This document shows positions 39,401-49,268 of a stretch of DNA of 64,000 nt, in pieces. Position numbers and translations under genes: made by a program. The notes below the pieces were generated by a model, which saw only the letters and a list, made by a program, of their open reading frames with translations, was not told the DNA's origin and did no database searches. How positions within the stretch are numbered: the stretch's first letter is position 1; every line of letters begins with the position of its first letter. Source of the DNA: Perilla frutescens (lineage: Eukaryota; Streptophyta; Magnoliopsida; Lamiales; Lamiaceae); assembly GCA_026008535.1 (NCBI GenBank), contig BRKX01000018.1:24746088-24810087 (forward strand), in the 5' to 3' direction.

Positions 39401-39634
39401 GGCTTTGCTTGAAACCTTAAGCTTGATTTTGCAAATCCTTCTATGCAGTTCCACCAGATGGATAGTAACAGTTGTGGCCCTTTTGCATGCATGTATATGG
39501 AGCGCCTGCTAAGTGGTATGTCTGCTATAAGCTGGGGAAACAAGGAGGGTGGTGTCACGCGATATCGTGAATACATGGCTAAAATGATATATGATATGTG
39601 CCACCCGAAAGTCATTCCTCTATTTCAACCTTAA
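36435..39634 (+). pseudogene. DUF1985 plus Ulp1-like (C48) protease gene, copy B, disrupted
   Basis: Exon 1 (about 36435-37140) encodes the DUF1985-type region (EVWFRIGGNHIRFSFPEYAL, DYLKVANILALYCFGLGF, FYGPVWALQ). Exon 2 is 37248-37385. Exon 3 starts at 37494 and runs through a basic His/Arg/Ser region to a TAG near 38274. Further exons lie at about 38735-38844 and 38945-39091. The protease exon starts at 39182 and carries His (INAHWVTV), Asp (LYDS) and Gln/Cys (QMDSNSCGPFACMYME). In-frame TGA codons at 39011-39013 and 39224-39226 interrupt it. The triad is otherwise complete. In the C48 family this triad cleaves SUMO-type isopeptides. This copy is better preserved than copy A in its first half but is also predicted inactive. 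Confidence 0.85.
38450..38720. repeat. Dense GATCCCGATCGTGATC cluster in an intron of copy B
   Basis: About a dozen overlapping CGATCCCGATCGTGATCCCG words form a near-continuous array with strong self-complementarity. The equivalent intron of copy A has the same kind of cluster. Confidence 0.9.
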
Positions 39635-40006
39635 TTTCATTTTCATAACATGGCAACTCTATTTTCTCTTTTTTATTATTATTAATATTGTTATGCAGAC
39701 AATGACCTCTTTATGTTTTAAGTACAAACCTATTTGTACTTTATTATTATTCAAACAATGACTAGTTTACTTTTTCTTTTGAAAAGACATAGGAAGCTTT
39801 TTAGATTTCCCAAGTGTCTTTGATAGATTCGAATTTGGACTGGTGCAGTTTGGACTCATTAAGATCTATTCAATTAATTTGAAATAGTGAATTCCTCACC
39901 TACTAGTCACGAGATTCCTAGATCATGATCACGATGCAATGATCAAAATAAGGATAATATTTAAAAATGAATTCAATGAACGTCTAGCACATAAAAAGAT
40001 ATTTAT

Positions 40007-42050
40007 CTAGCTTCCTCTCATCGGGCAAGACTGTTTACTGTGTCCGGGATCACGACATATGCTACACTTCTTTGGACCGCGACGTCTACTACTAGATGCC
40101 TCTATCCCAGATGGACGCCGTCTTCCTATACTTGGACGACCGGCTTGCCGATTCACATGAATTGGGAACACTTTCATGTCTGCAATGTGTTGCGGTACCA
40201 CCCACTCATCTCGACGAGGGAGAGGATTGACTAAACCTGCATATGTCTCTCGCCAAGTATCCGTCTTGTAGTATAAATAGACGTAATCATGTAAGAATTC
40301 ACCATTTTTCCTATGAATAGAATAATAAAAAATCGATTACTGTTGCAAGAAAGATTAATAATAAATTAAATAAATAGATAAATACGTACATAATGGCAGC
40401 AGCTGCATGCGCACATGACATCAAATCCAACTCAAACATCCGACATTGGCATGACCTTCGACGAAGATCAACGTGGAACGTTCTTTTCCCATCATTCACT
40501 TTAAATGTAGAGCTTGAGGTGGACACAACGCTATATGAACGAGGTTTCTCCACTTCAACTATGAGCTTACTTACAGTCTCTTCAGTCAATACATTCTCAC
40601 GGGCATTTGCACGTGCTCGCCTAGAGTCGAACCATTGTTCAATAACATGTCTGATAGCCTCTATTAATGAACATATGGGAAGATGTCTAGCAAATAGTAA
40701 TCTTGCATTGAAGCTTTCAGTTGCATTTGACGTTAGGAAACTGTAGCGCCGAACAGGGCATTTTGAGCGAGCCCACATCTCAGGTCCATCATTAAGCAGC
40801 TTACGGTAAGCTCCATCTGGGTTAATTTTTCTAATACTTTCCATTGCTTTATTGTATACAGAACCTCAGTAAGCATATGCTGCCTTGTGGAACATTTTTG
40901 TGACACCAGCACCCCAATGCGTGAGCCTCCTCAACATATGGAAGTAGCAAAGGCCGTGGGCTGTGTCTCAGAAAACTTCATTGATAGCATTAGATATGTT
41001 GATGTGTTGATCTGAGACAATCAACATTTCTGGATTGCATCCGAAGGCATCCCTTACATGCCTTAGAAACCAAGTCCATGAACGATCATTTTCGATAGGG
41101 CCAACACCAATCGCCAATGGGAAGCACTGCTCGTTGCCATCTTTAATCACTGCTACGAATAAGATGCCCTTGCTATTTCCCTTTAGATGGGTACCATCCA
41201 CAACAATCACGGGTCTAAGAAACATAGCATATGATGCAATACAAGCTCCGAGAGCAACAAACAAATATTGGAATTCTCCATTAGGACCAAGCTCTAAATC
41301 AGTCACTGTTCCGGGATTGCTCTCTCGTAGCAAGTACAAATAGCTAGGAAGCATATTAAATGAATCTTTGTATCCACCATAAATCATCTCGATCGCAGCA
41401 TTTCGTGCTCGCAGTGCAACACTATAACTTATTCTAACACCAAAATCTTACTGCATTTCTCCCCTCATTTCTTTTGGTTTCATGATCGTTCCGAGAGTAC
41501 GCATTTTTTTGCAAAATAAGCAGCAATCACCTTTGCATGGACGTTTCTCGGTGCGACACGACCTAGGTTGAGATGACACGCATGTTGGGCTATGAACTTA
41601 TGGACAATCCAAACGTCACCTCTGCGGGCTGTACGCACCTCAAAAGGACAACAATCGTCATGCTTACATACGATGACCAAACGATCTGCATCAGAACAAG
41701 ACACCTTGTATTCAGTACGATGCTCAATACTCCACAATCCGACAGCAATCGACAAAGCATCTTTATCCCAGAACGTAGCTCCCAAATATATTTTTCCATC
41801 TCTTATCCTCTCCAAATCAGTAACCACAAGAGAATCAGATACATCAAGAGGAATCATTGGTATTAACCAATTATTCATATCTTTAGTCGGGATTGTATCT
41901 TCTTCAGATATTGGCATAGGATTGTTAGAGCGTAACATGGATAATAATTTGTTCACACCACCCTCTCTATGTATCCATGAAACAAACTCTGCAAACGTGG
42001 AATGTGCAAAGGTATCATGACCCAAAACGCTATCTTCTTCTTCTTCTTCT

Positions 42051-42085
<35 letters not shown>

Positions 42086-42868
42086 GTCCTCGTACTCATC
42101 ATCCTCATCAGCATCGTTCTCTGCATAATCTTCATCCTCATCTTCATCTTCATCTTTATCTTCATATCCATCACCATCTCCATCCCGATCTCCATTTTCG
42201 CCTTCGGCATCTCTATCTCCATCTCTATCTCTATTTTCATCTTCAGCATCTCCATCAGTACCCTTTTCGTGCTCAGCATCTCCATCTCTAATTTCATCTT
42301 CAGCATCGGCTTCATCATTATCTTGACCCTCATCCCTATAAAGATATGAGCTTGTTGGATCATTATTTATGCCATCAGTGGATAGACTTCCACTACCACA
42401 AGAATACGGATCTCTAAACCAGTCCGATGACACGAACCGCTCAATATCTGAGAATAAAGTATTGAACATCGATTGTTGTGTCTCAGGGGGGACGACAGAG
42501 AAAGTAACAGAGTAATCAAATGATGATACATATGGTTCTTGCTGGAAAATTGTTGCGGTAGCATTCTGTGTGGTGTGAACAACGTATACTGTTGGCTCCC
42601 CTTCTCGATCACACAACCTATGAAGATCTTGATCAGTACTTAGGAGAGACTTCAATATTCTATCAGTGCGAGTACGCGATAAATAATATAAGAGGTAGTT
42701 TACACCTAAAGAATTTGCGGACATAATGTAATTGATTCTCTGGATTAACGATGCCAACGACATTGATTGAGCTAGAATGTGTGCAAGATGTTCATCACCA
42801 CCTACATATTCTGAATTAATCCATTGCCCACCATATCTTATAATTATACTTTGCCAAGCCATCTGCAC
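40007..42868 (-). pseudogene. mudrA-like: MuDR/MULE transposase gene, degenerate
   Basis: Frames on the minus strand line up into one Mutator-type transposase. From the start come an N-terminal region, a long Asp/Glu tract (about residues 170-280) and a MuDR DNA-binding domain (IYLGATFWDKDALSIAVGLW, CKHDDCCPFEVRTARRGDVW). The MULE catalytic domain follows, with Asp (VIVVDGTHLKG), Asp (LIVSDQH) and Glu (SNATESFNARL), then a SWIM finger (CQCRMFELDLMSCAHA). After an intron (donor after 40390, acceptor before 40310) a CCHC knuckle (CSICRDPGHSKQSC) ends at 40007. Disruptions are a frameshift in the run of seven A/T at 41504-41510, a TAA at 41448-41450, and TGA codons at 40968-40970 and 40865-40867. 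The catalytic triad is still present. The gene would move the giant MULE if repaired, but as it stands it cannot make a full protein. Confidence 0.92.
42030..42085. repeat. (CTT)n microsatellite encoding the transposase poly-Glu tract
   Basis: A run of CTT/TTC triplets on the plus strand reads as GAA/GAG on the coding strand and extends the acidic region of the transposase by about 20 Glu. Neighbouring (ATCTTC/ATCCTC)n repeats to about 42310 encode further Asp/Glu. The antisense Leu-rich and Phe-rich frames here are artefacts. Confidence 0.9.
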
Positions 42869-42934
42869 TTAAAAATATAAATAAAATATTAACAAAAGCG
42901 ATGAAAATATCTTAACTCAAATGTTGTAGATGCT

Positions 42935-43075
42935 GGAAATTAGAATCACGATCGAGATCCCGATATCCATCACGATCGGATCATGATCATGTCCCGATAA
43001 GAAAGCCGGTCTTATCTCGATCATTTCACGATCTAACACGATGGAACCAAATAGAATCCTGATAAAAAGTCAAAT
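42935..43075. repeat. GATCGAGATCCCGAT motif cluster upstream of the transposase gene
   Basis: Several ATCACGATCGAGATCCCGAT-type words lie just upstream of the transposase start. A promoter or protein-binding role is an inference from position only. Confidence 0.7.
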
Positions 43076-43777
43076 TTTATAAAATCAAACAACGCACATA
43101 CCTCTTTATCATGGAAATGTTGTAGTCTAGCGTGCACAAAGGAATCCAACTCCTATGAAACAATATTACACTCTATAAAACAATCCAACAGTGTTGTCGT
43201 TCTCTCTCTCTCATCTTTTAAATAACAATTGGGCGACACTGTTTATAAATACAAAACAAGAAGACCACTTTCACGTGAATTGAGAGGTCTTACATCCCAC
43301 CTACCTCCACCACCTACCTCTAATATATTGTACATGTGAACTTAAAGAAAAACGGACAAAAATGTCATTCAACAATACTATTCATGAGTCATGTCGCGTG
43401 CAGAAGAAACCCTAATACACAGTCTGAATCCCGATAGAATATACCCAACGAATCGTGATTTCTCACGATCGTATCCTTATCATAAATCCCGAATTTACAC
43501 CGATTGTGATATAACAATTTTTCTTAATTTCGTACAGTTGTTCAATGACTCACAATTATTTAATGATTTAAAATTTCTGCTCAAATATGAACACGATCAC
43601 ACAATAAAATAAAATAATTTAAGAGCATTTAATAAATTATAATTGACTCCATAACATTGCGAACATAATACAATAAATTCAGAAATTTCATACTTAAATA
43701 AATAATTAAACATCTAAAAACTTGGAAAATAAAATAGAACAAACCATAATTAAAAAACTAATTAAACCCTAGCTACT

Positions 43778-44352
43778 CTACTCATCATCTTCATCAGAAT
43801 CAACTGCTGGTGGCCTGATATCTTCCTCACCCACATCATTGTCCAAGACTTCTTGGTCGCCTACATCAAAGAGTCTTTTCAGAAATTCCCATTCATCCTC
43901 CGCCTGATTCATGTAAACCAATACTTCGTTCCGGCGCTGAAGAATATTAAAAAAAATTAGTTTGGGAATAATGCTCATAATAAAAAAAATTGCCGACTAA
44001 CCTGTGCAATTTCAGTCAACTGGGCAACATCGGCATCGATGAGTCTGGTATACATATCAAGACACTCTTCCCCTACATACTTGATTAACCAAGAGAACAT
44101 CTGGTACCTATGACGCCAATGATCAACGCGGCTGACAAATTCTGACAATGGTATATCTACTCCAAAATGGTTACGGATCATCACTTTAATACGAGGAAGA
44201 CAGTTGAGGTTCCATTGGTCATCACCGGAAACCCATCTTTTTCCGACGCAGTAATAGTAGAGCAATTGATCGAGACACGCACGGTCGATTTTTCGAGTCC
44301 AAGGTGCCATGTAGAAAGTCAAATCTTGTGAGATGGGCGCTGGTAAAGCCAT
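43778..44352 (-). CDS. Myb/SANT-like protein of the MULE, intact
   Basis: Exon 1 (44352-44002, 117 codons) and exon 2 (43936-43778) join in phase through a CAG/GTTAGT donor and TTCTTCAG acceptor, giving 169 aa without interruption. The N-terminal half shows a Myb/SANT-like pattern (APWTRKIDRACLDQLLYYY, W at the second helix in GDDQWNLNCL, and VDHWRHRYQMFSWL at the third). The C terminus is acidic (VDSDEDDE at the end). Domain type and gene order (next to the transposase, both on the minus strand, near the right terminus) resemble DNA-binding accessory proteins of other DNA transposons. Its target is unknown. Confidence 0.75.
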
Positions 44353-44469
44353 TTCTTTTTCTTTGAATGAACGTATGTTTTTTTTTTGCTATGGAGGGCT
44401 CTCAAAAGACCTCTTTTTTCGATATCGATATTTATAGACTCAAATGCAAACCCTAATGCACACAGCTCG

Positions 44470-44920
44470 AATCCCGATACTGCACCGACATATTTTATGT
44501 ATATCACGATCATTTCACGATCAAATCCCGATAACTAATAATATTCGGGATAACGATCAATGCCCGATGTAATCACGATCGGTGAAAAGATTGCCGTAAA
44601 GTATATATCCCGATTATGTCACGGTCAATTCACGATCAATCCCAATCGGTGCAAAGATTAGCATGAAAGTGTATATCCCGATTGTGTCACGATCAATCCC
44701 GATAATACTAGATTGATCGGGATAATGATCGAAGCCCGATGCTGATCAGCACATGACTGTGGATTTTATCCCGATAACATCACTATTGTATTCAGTGAAA
44801 TCCGATATATATAGAATGTGAAAAAAATGGAACACGATCGTAATTAAATCAAGAAACCTGATATATAAAACACGATTGGTTAACGATCGGATCGTAATTT
44901 TAGAGAATCACGATCAACTT
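44470..44920. repeat. Right subterminal ATCCCGAT/CACGATC repeat zone
   Basis: About ten copies of TATATCCCGATTxTGTCACGATCAATCCCGAT-like words precede the right terminal inverted repeat. The zone is counterpart to the left subterminal array. Confidence 0.85.
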
Positions 44921-45190
44921 TAATGCACGTGTGCTGGGTTGTTGGGATATTACTTTTGAAATTAAATGCTTCTAACTCCCTTGAAAATATGCAAAAAGCC
45001 TTCCATACTTCTTACACATATGAGTCCATGTCCTTTCACATTGGAAAATGAAAAAGCAGGACTATAAAAGTAAAATTGGGTATTTATTGAATGATTTCCT
45101 TATAGCGGATAAAAGGGATTTTTGAGTGATAAGAATGGGTACTTTTATGTGTTTTGCAATTCAGAAACATAGTAAATTATTTTACTAAAA
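44850..45190. repeat. Right terminal inverted repeat of the giant MULE
   Basis: This is the inverted partner of 20690-21010. Its outer edge lies in AT-rich sequence that contains a local duplication of ACATAGTAAATTA (about 45167 and 45194), which obscures the true end and the target duplication. Confidence 0.9.
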
Positions 45191-45608
45191 AAAAACATAG
45201 TAAATTACAAAAAATGATTTAAAAAAGTTCGTCAATTTCAACAGTCAACATTAACAATGATTCGTCATCACAAACAATAATATTCTAATGCATAGAGATA
45301 GAGATATATTCAATTATTGTTCATTGACTTAGAGAAGCAAGTCAAGTCCACGTACAGACCATTGAACCGGAAAATACGTCGAAAAAAACCCCTTTTGTCA
45401 AATTCCGGTTGTCTATTTTCATTTGTAAACTATATATATATATATATACACTAATTATAAAGTGCATTTTAATTTTGTATACGTATAAAAGATAAGAGTA
45501 TTAGGTATAATAATATAACAATTATTGAGTAGGTTTATCAAAGTACACAGTGCAAATAATTGCTCATACAATGTCCAATGAGAAAGTCAAATATCTATTT
45601 AGAATTTT

Positions 45609-45714
45609 ATTTTTTTACTCATACACTCAATCAGTAGTATTGAGGAGATTCGAACTCGTGATATTTGATCTTCAAACAACCTTACTCCACCACTAGGTCA
45701 TACCCACCGAGACA
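45609..45714 (-). mobile_element. tRNA-derived SINE, copy 1
   Basis: On the minus strand the element has an A-box-like TGACCTAGTGGTGG and a B-box-like GAGTTCGAATCTCC, then TGAGTGTATGAGT and an A-rich tail. ATCTATTTAGAATTTT (45593-45608) and ATCTACTTAGAATTTT (45715-45730) flank it, a 16-bp target duplication with one mismatch. It would be transcribed by RNA polymerase III and copied by LINE proteins. Confidence 0.85.
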
Positions 45715-45807
45715 ATCTACTTAGAATTTTTTTTATGATTAAATGTTAGATCTAATTTTTATTTATAATTAAAAATTGTTAATAACAAATTATTATACTA
45801 TTATTAT

Positions 45808-45924
45808 TATTATTATTATTATTATTTTACTCACACACCCGACCTGTGATATTGAGGAGATTCGAACCTATAACCTTTAATCTCCAAGTAATGTCACTCC
45901 ACCATTAGCTCATCCCCACGGGAC
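45808..45924 (-). mobile_element. tRNA-derived SINE, copy 2
   Basis: Same family and orientation as the copy 90 bp away: A-box-like GAGCTAATGGTGG, B-box-like GGTTCGAATCTCC, then GTGTGTGAGTAAAAT and an ATT-repeat tail. TATACTATTATTAT at 45794-45807 and 45925-45938 is a perfect 14-bp target duplication, although the AT repeat makes its length soft. Confidence 0.85.
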
Positions 45925-46301
45925 TATACTATTATTATGATATGCTTAATCCTACAACCATTAAAACGATCTCTTTGAAGACTCCCCAAAATTAATTTAC
46001 GTGTCAGGCATGCCAATTAAAGGCGTATGGGCTTATATCGGCATATGTCTAATAAACGAGTTGGGCCTTTCGGAAATAAAGTGGGGTCTGTTGGTGTAAA
46101 AACTAGTTTACGATGAGAATTTGTTCGGTTGGTTGGTTGGTTTGTTAATCCGATACGTATCAAAACACAATTCAATACCAACAATATAATTATAGATATG
46201 CAATTTAATACGGGCCATTGAATCCAAATATAGGTATGGTTTTATTAATTTTGACCTATCGTATGATTTGATACAAGTTTTTTTGTGTGATATATATATA
46301 T

Positions 46302-46972
46302 AGGGATGGAATCTGGTGAGAACCGGTCGCTAGGTGAGAATCGGGAACCGATCCCATCCGTCCATCCTGCAAAATCGACGCCCCAGATCCATCCAGATTT
46401 TCGGTGGCATTTTTGTAATTATCGCGAAAATCTTCAATTTTCGCATCTCATTAAGGGCAAAATCGGAACTGAACTCAGAAATTGCCCACATTCAATTTTA
46501 GCATCCGACTTCGCTCATTTTAGCCTCATGCATTTCTCATTTTAGCATGTGTTGATAAACAAAAATGGAACGATTATTTCATTGAAATGAAATGCAATAC
46601 ACCCTATTTGGGGACAGTGAACCATAATGGGAATCTCATAATTACTAGTTGGGATCAGAGCCCTAATCAGAACGTAATAAACCATAATTGGGAACGGTGA
46701 ACCCTAGTGGAAAATGTCACATCAATTTTAGCATCCTACTTTGATCATTTTAGCATCATGCGATTCTCATTTTAGCCTCAGAACAAAAGGGAAGAATTAT
46801 TAAATTACTATATTACCCCTCCGTCCATAAAGTTGCCGAAAATTACAGGAAAGCCACCGCCCATCCACTTAAATCTGATTTAATCTGGACCGTCCAGATT
46901 GAGTCAAACAAGGGTTATGATTGGTTCCTAGTTCCCACCTAAAAGAAGGGTTCTCATTTGATCCTTTCCCTA
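46302..46972. mobile_element. Non-autonomous element with GTGAGAACC ends and TTTTAGCAT repeats
   Basis: The left end AGGGATGGAATCTGGTGAGAACC and the right end, reversed AGGGAAAGGATCAAATGAGAACC, are inverted relatives and stay similar for about 60 bp (AGGTGAGAATCGGGAACC/AGGTGGGAACTAGGAACC). The interior has six TTTTAGCATC/TTTTAGCCTC words. It is flanked by TATATATA. Superfamily is undetermined. Confidence 0.7.
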
Positions 46973-46984
46973 TATATATATATA

Positions 46985-48070
46985 TGTAGTACGTTTTTTT
47001 TCATCTAATTGGATAGTGTGAATTTGACCATCAAATGATATCTTCTAATCTATTTTTTGTGTTTCACTTAAATTCCTGCCACTATCAAATTTAATTTTCT
47101 TCTACTTTTTCTTAAAATTTAATTTTATGTATTTTAGTTTAATGTTACAGTTACTAATTATGATTAATTATATTCAATTAGGATTTATCATTATTTTGAA
47201 ATATTTAACTTTTAGTCAATAATTGATTATTAATATGAATTATTCCATGATAGTTCATATATGTGTGTGCGCGAGTGTCTGTAGGTATGTATTTCAATTC
47301 AATATTTAAAAATAAAAGTAAAAAATAGAGTTGATTATATTATAATAATTTTTTGTTTTATAATAAATATAATTGAGTGTTAATATTTAAAAATAACCAA
47401 TCTTGATAAGTATAAAAAAAAAGTAACAAATTCCACAAATAAAATAAAATAAAATAATGAATATAAACTAAAGTGGAACACATATATTTAAAAGATGGGA
47501 CATATGCATGCATGATTCTCTCTCAAGTAAACAGACTTACAGATTTGCAGAAAATGGTGAAAAAGTCTATAATCAGTTCAAAGCTGCCGAAAAGCACCCC
47601 ACCCACGAGGCTGCTGCAATGTGTTACTGCATCATGTTATATTTTGACATATATACGTGTAACAATGTGGTGTACGTTCTTGAAACATATATTGATATAC
47701 GTACGTATAACAAAAGTGAATTCCCTTAAGTGTACGTGTTACGTATTCCTTTGTACTATAAATTTGTAGTGGTTAATTGCTATAGAAACATATTTTTCAT
47801 GAAATATAAAAGGTATTGGTTAATTAGTATATATAAATATATATATATAGGCCGGGGATAAATGACGCAAACACAATATAATTCGAGAAAATAAGTAAAA
47901 TTAATGTATTTAACCCTAACATATATAGTAGATTAAATTAAACATGAAGGACATTGTGAGGTAGCTCTAGCTAGGAGCCCAGGACCGACTGACGTGATTA
48001 TGGCTGTAAATTATTTCAATATATATGATACAAATTACGGTTGATTGACTTAAATAACACAATTCTATAT
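46985..48070. other. AT-rich stretch without a supported gene
   Basis: Only short frames occur. One at about 47508-47729 contains YNQFKAAEKHPTHEAAAMCY, which looks more protein-like than its surroundings, but I recognise no family and see no flanking exon. Simple repeats and TA runs make up the remainder. Confidence 0.45.
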
Positions 48071-48078
48071 ATACGTGT

Positions 48079-48848
48079 TGTAGCGACCCGAAGAATTATT
48101 TTTAATTGGTCATTACCATTTTTCCAAGAGAATATATTTATTTAAGCAAGTTATTGATATTCATAAAATCATATCAATTTTCAATCATCAATCATCAATC
48201 CATTTCATAAAATTTGGGATTTGATTCAAATCAATCCCCTACAATTGTAATGTTTTCATTTTCATGCCCTAGCCTACTAATATAAATAGTGCACTCAAAT
48301 CACTTCTCTAATCATACCATAAACATCATTCTCTTCTCTACTCTAGTTTTCATTTGAGGCGGCGCGCACGGATCTAACTAAGTTCATTTTCAATCAAGTT
48401 TTAAAGTCAAATTAAGATGAGGATTCTCTCGAAAAATATATATGGACTCTTATCCTTTTTATATTTATATATGCGGTGTGCAGGTGGGCCTACGGATCAT
48501 ATGGGCCTTCGGGCATATGTTATGGGCCTACGGTTCAGATGTTTATGATGATCTTACGGGATATATGTTATGATGGCCTACGGGCTTTATTGATAAATTA
48601 TATTATGACTTGTATTTACTGTTATATTTGTATAACTTGGATAATTGAGTCACCCCATTGAGTTAATAGCATTCATCCCAAAGCTATTTATCTTTTTAGG
48701 CTAAGGATGCTCGGGCGGTGACGTGGAGACGAGGTGATGATCAAGATTAATTAAATATTATTTTAATTTAAATATTGTTTCCACTGTATTAAACTCTATT
48801 ATTTGAATAAATGAGACATTTCTATTTATGAAATTTTGGAACGTCACA
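48079..48848 (+). mobile_element. Solo LTR, Ty3 (Del/Tekay-like)
   Basis: The segment begins TGTAGCGACCCGAAG and ends GGAACGTCACA, close to the TGTAACGxCCCGA...GGACGTTACA termini of Del/Tekay-type LTRs as I know them. Inside are GGGCCTACGG repeats and TGCTCGGGCGGTGACGTGGA, typical of the 3' part of these LTRs. No internal retrotransposon genes follow, so it is a solo LTR. The 5-bp duplication could not be matched. Confidence 0.62.
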
Positions 48849-49012
48849 CATATCATTTGCTATTACAACATAATCTTTAACTTTTTGCAACCACAACAAC
48901 ATATTTCACATTTTTGTAATTACAATACTTCCATTTTTTTTCTACCAAAATTTTTGTCATAAAAATTCACATGTATAGTCATCATCCTGACATCTTAAAA
49001 TGTTGGACTATA

Positions 49013-49229
49013 ATGGACCAAATGTAAACCATTCCCTAGTGTGTAAACTATAAACCCATCTCCCACCATACATTCATTAAAAACCAACGGTCTAGATCAA
49101 ATCCAATTCAAGATTACATTTTTGTAATATTTAGCTTATTTGATGGAGGCAAGGTTATTTATGTAATTTAATAATTCTTATTAGGGTTAATCATCTTTCT
49201 CCTTCTCCATTCTAACTCTTGTAGTTCAT

Positions 49230-49268
<39 letters not shown>

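Larger units (their letters stand above)
20690..45190. mobile_element. Giant Mutator-like element (about 24.5 kb) with MuDR transposase and accessory genes
   Basis: Inverted termini (about 20690-21010 and 44850-45190) enclose a MuDR/MULE transposase gene, two DUF1985-Ulp1 genes, a B3-like gene and two Myb/SANT-like genes. One short motif family (GATCGGGAT/ATCCCGATC) is found from end to end, tying the whole interval together. Known biology: some plant MULEs (Kaonashi type) carry Ulp1-like genes, but this gene load and length are large. The exact outermost bases and the 9-bp target duplication could not be fixed, because similarity fades in AT-rich sequence. A CACTA element of 4.5 kb is a later insertion. 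Confidence 0.85.

Noticed and set aside
41953..42363. Met/Lys-rich, Leu-rich and Phe/Ile-rich frames opposite or beside the transposase
   Set aside because: They are alternate frames of the acidic repeat tract of the transposase gene.
45593..45938. Functional tRNA genes on the minus strand
   Set aside because: Only box-like promoter sequences are present, with no complete cloverleaf or anticodon arm; target duplications mark them as SINEs.
47473..47769. Two overlapping 73-98-aa frames
   Set aside because: One phrase looks protein-like, but no family, exon partners or regulatory context could be identified.
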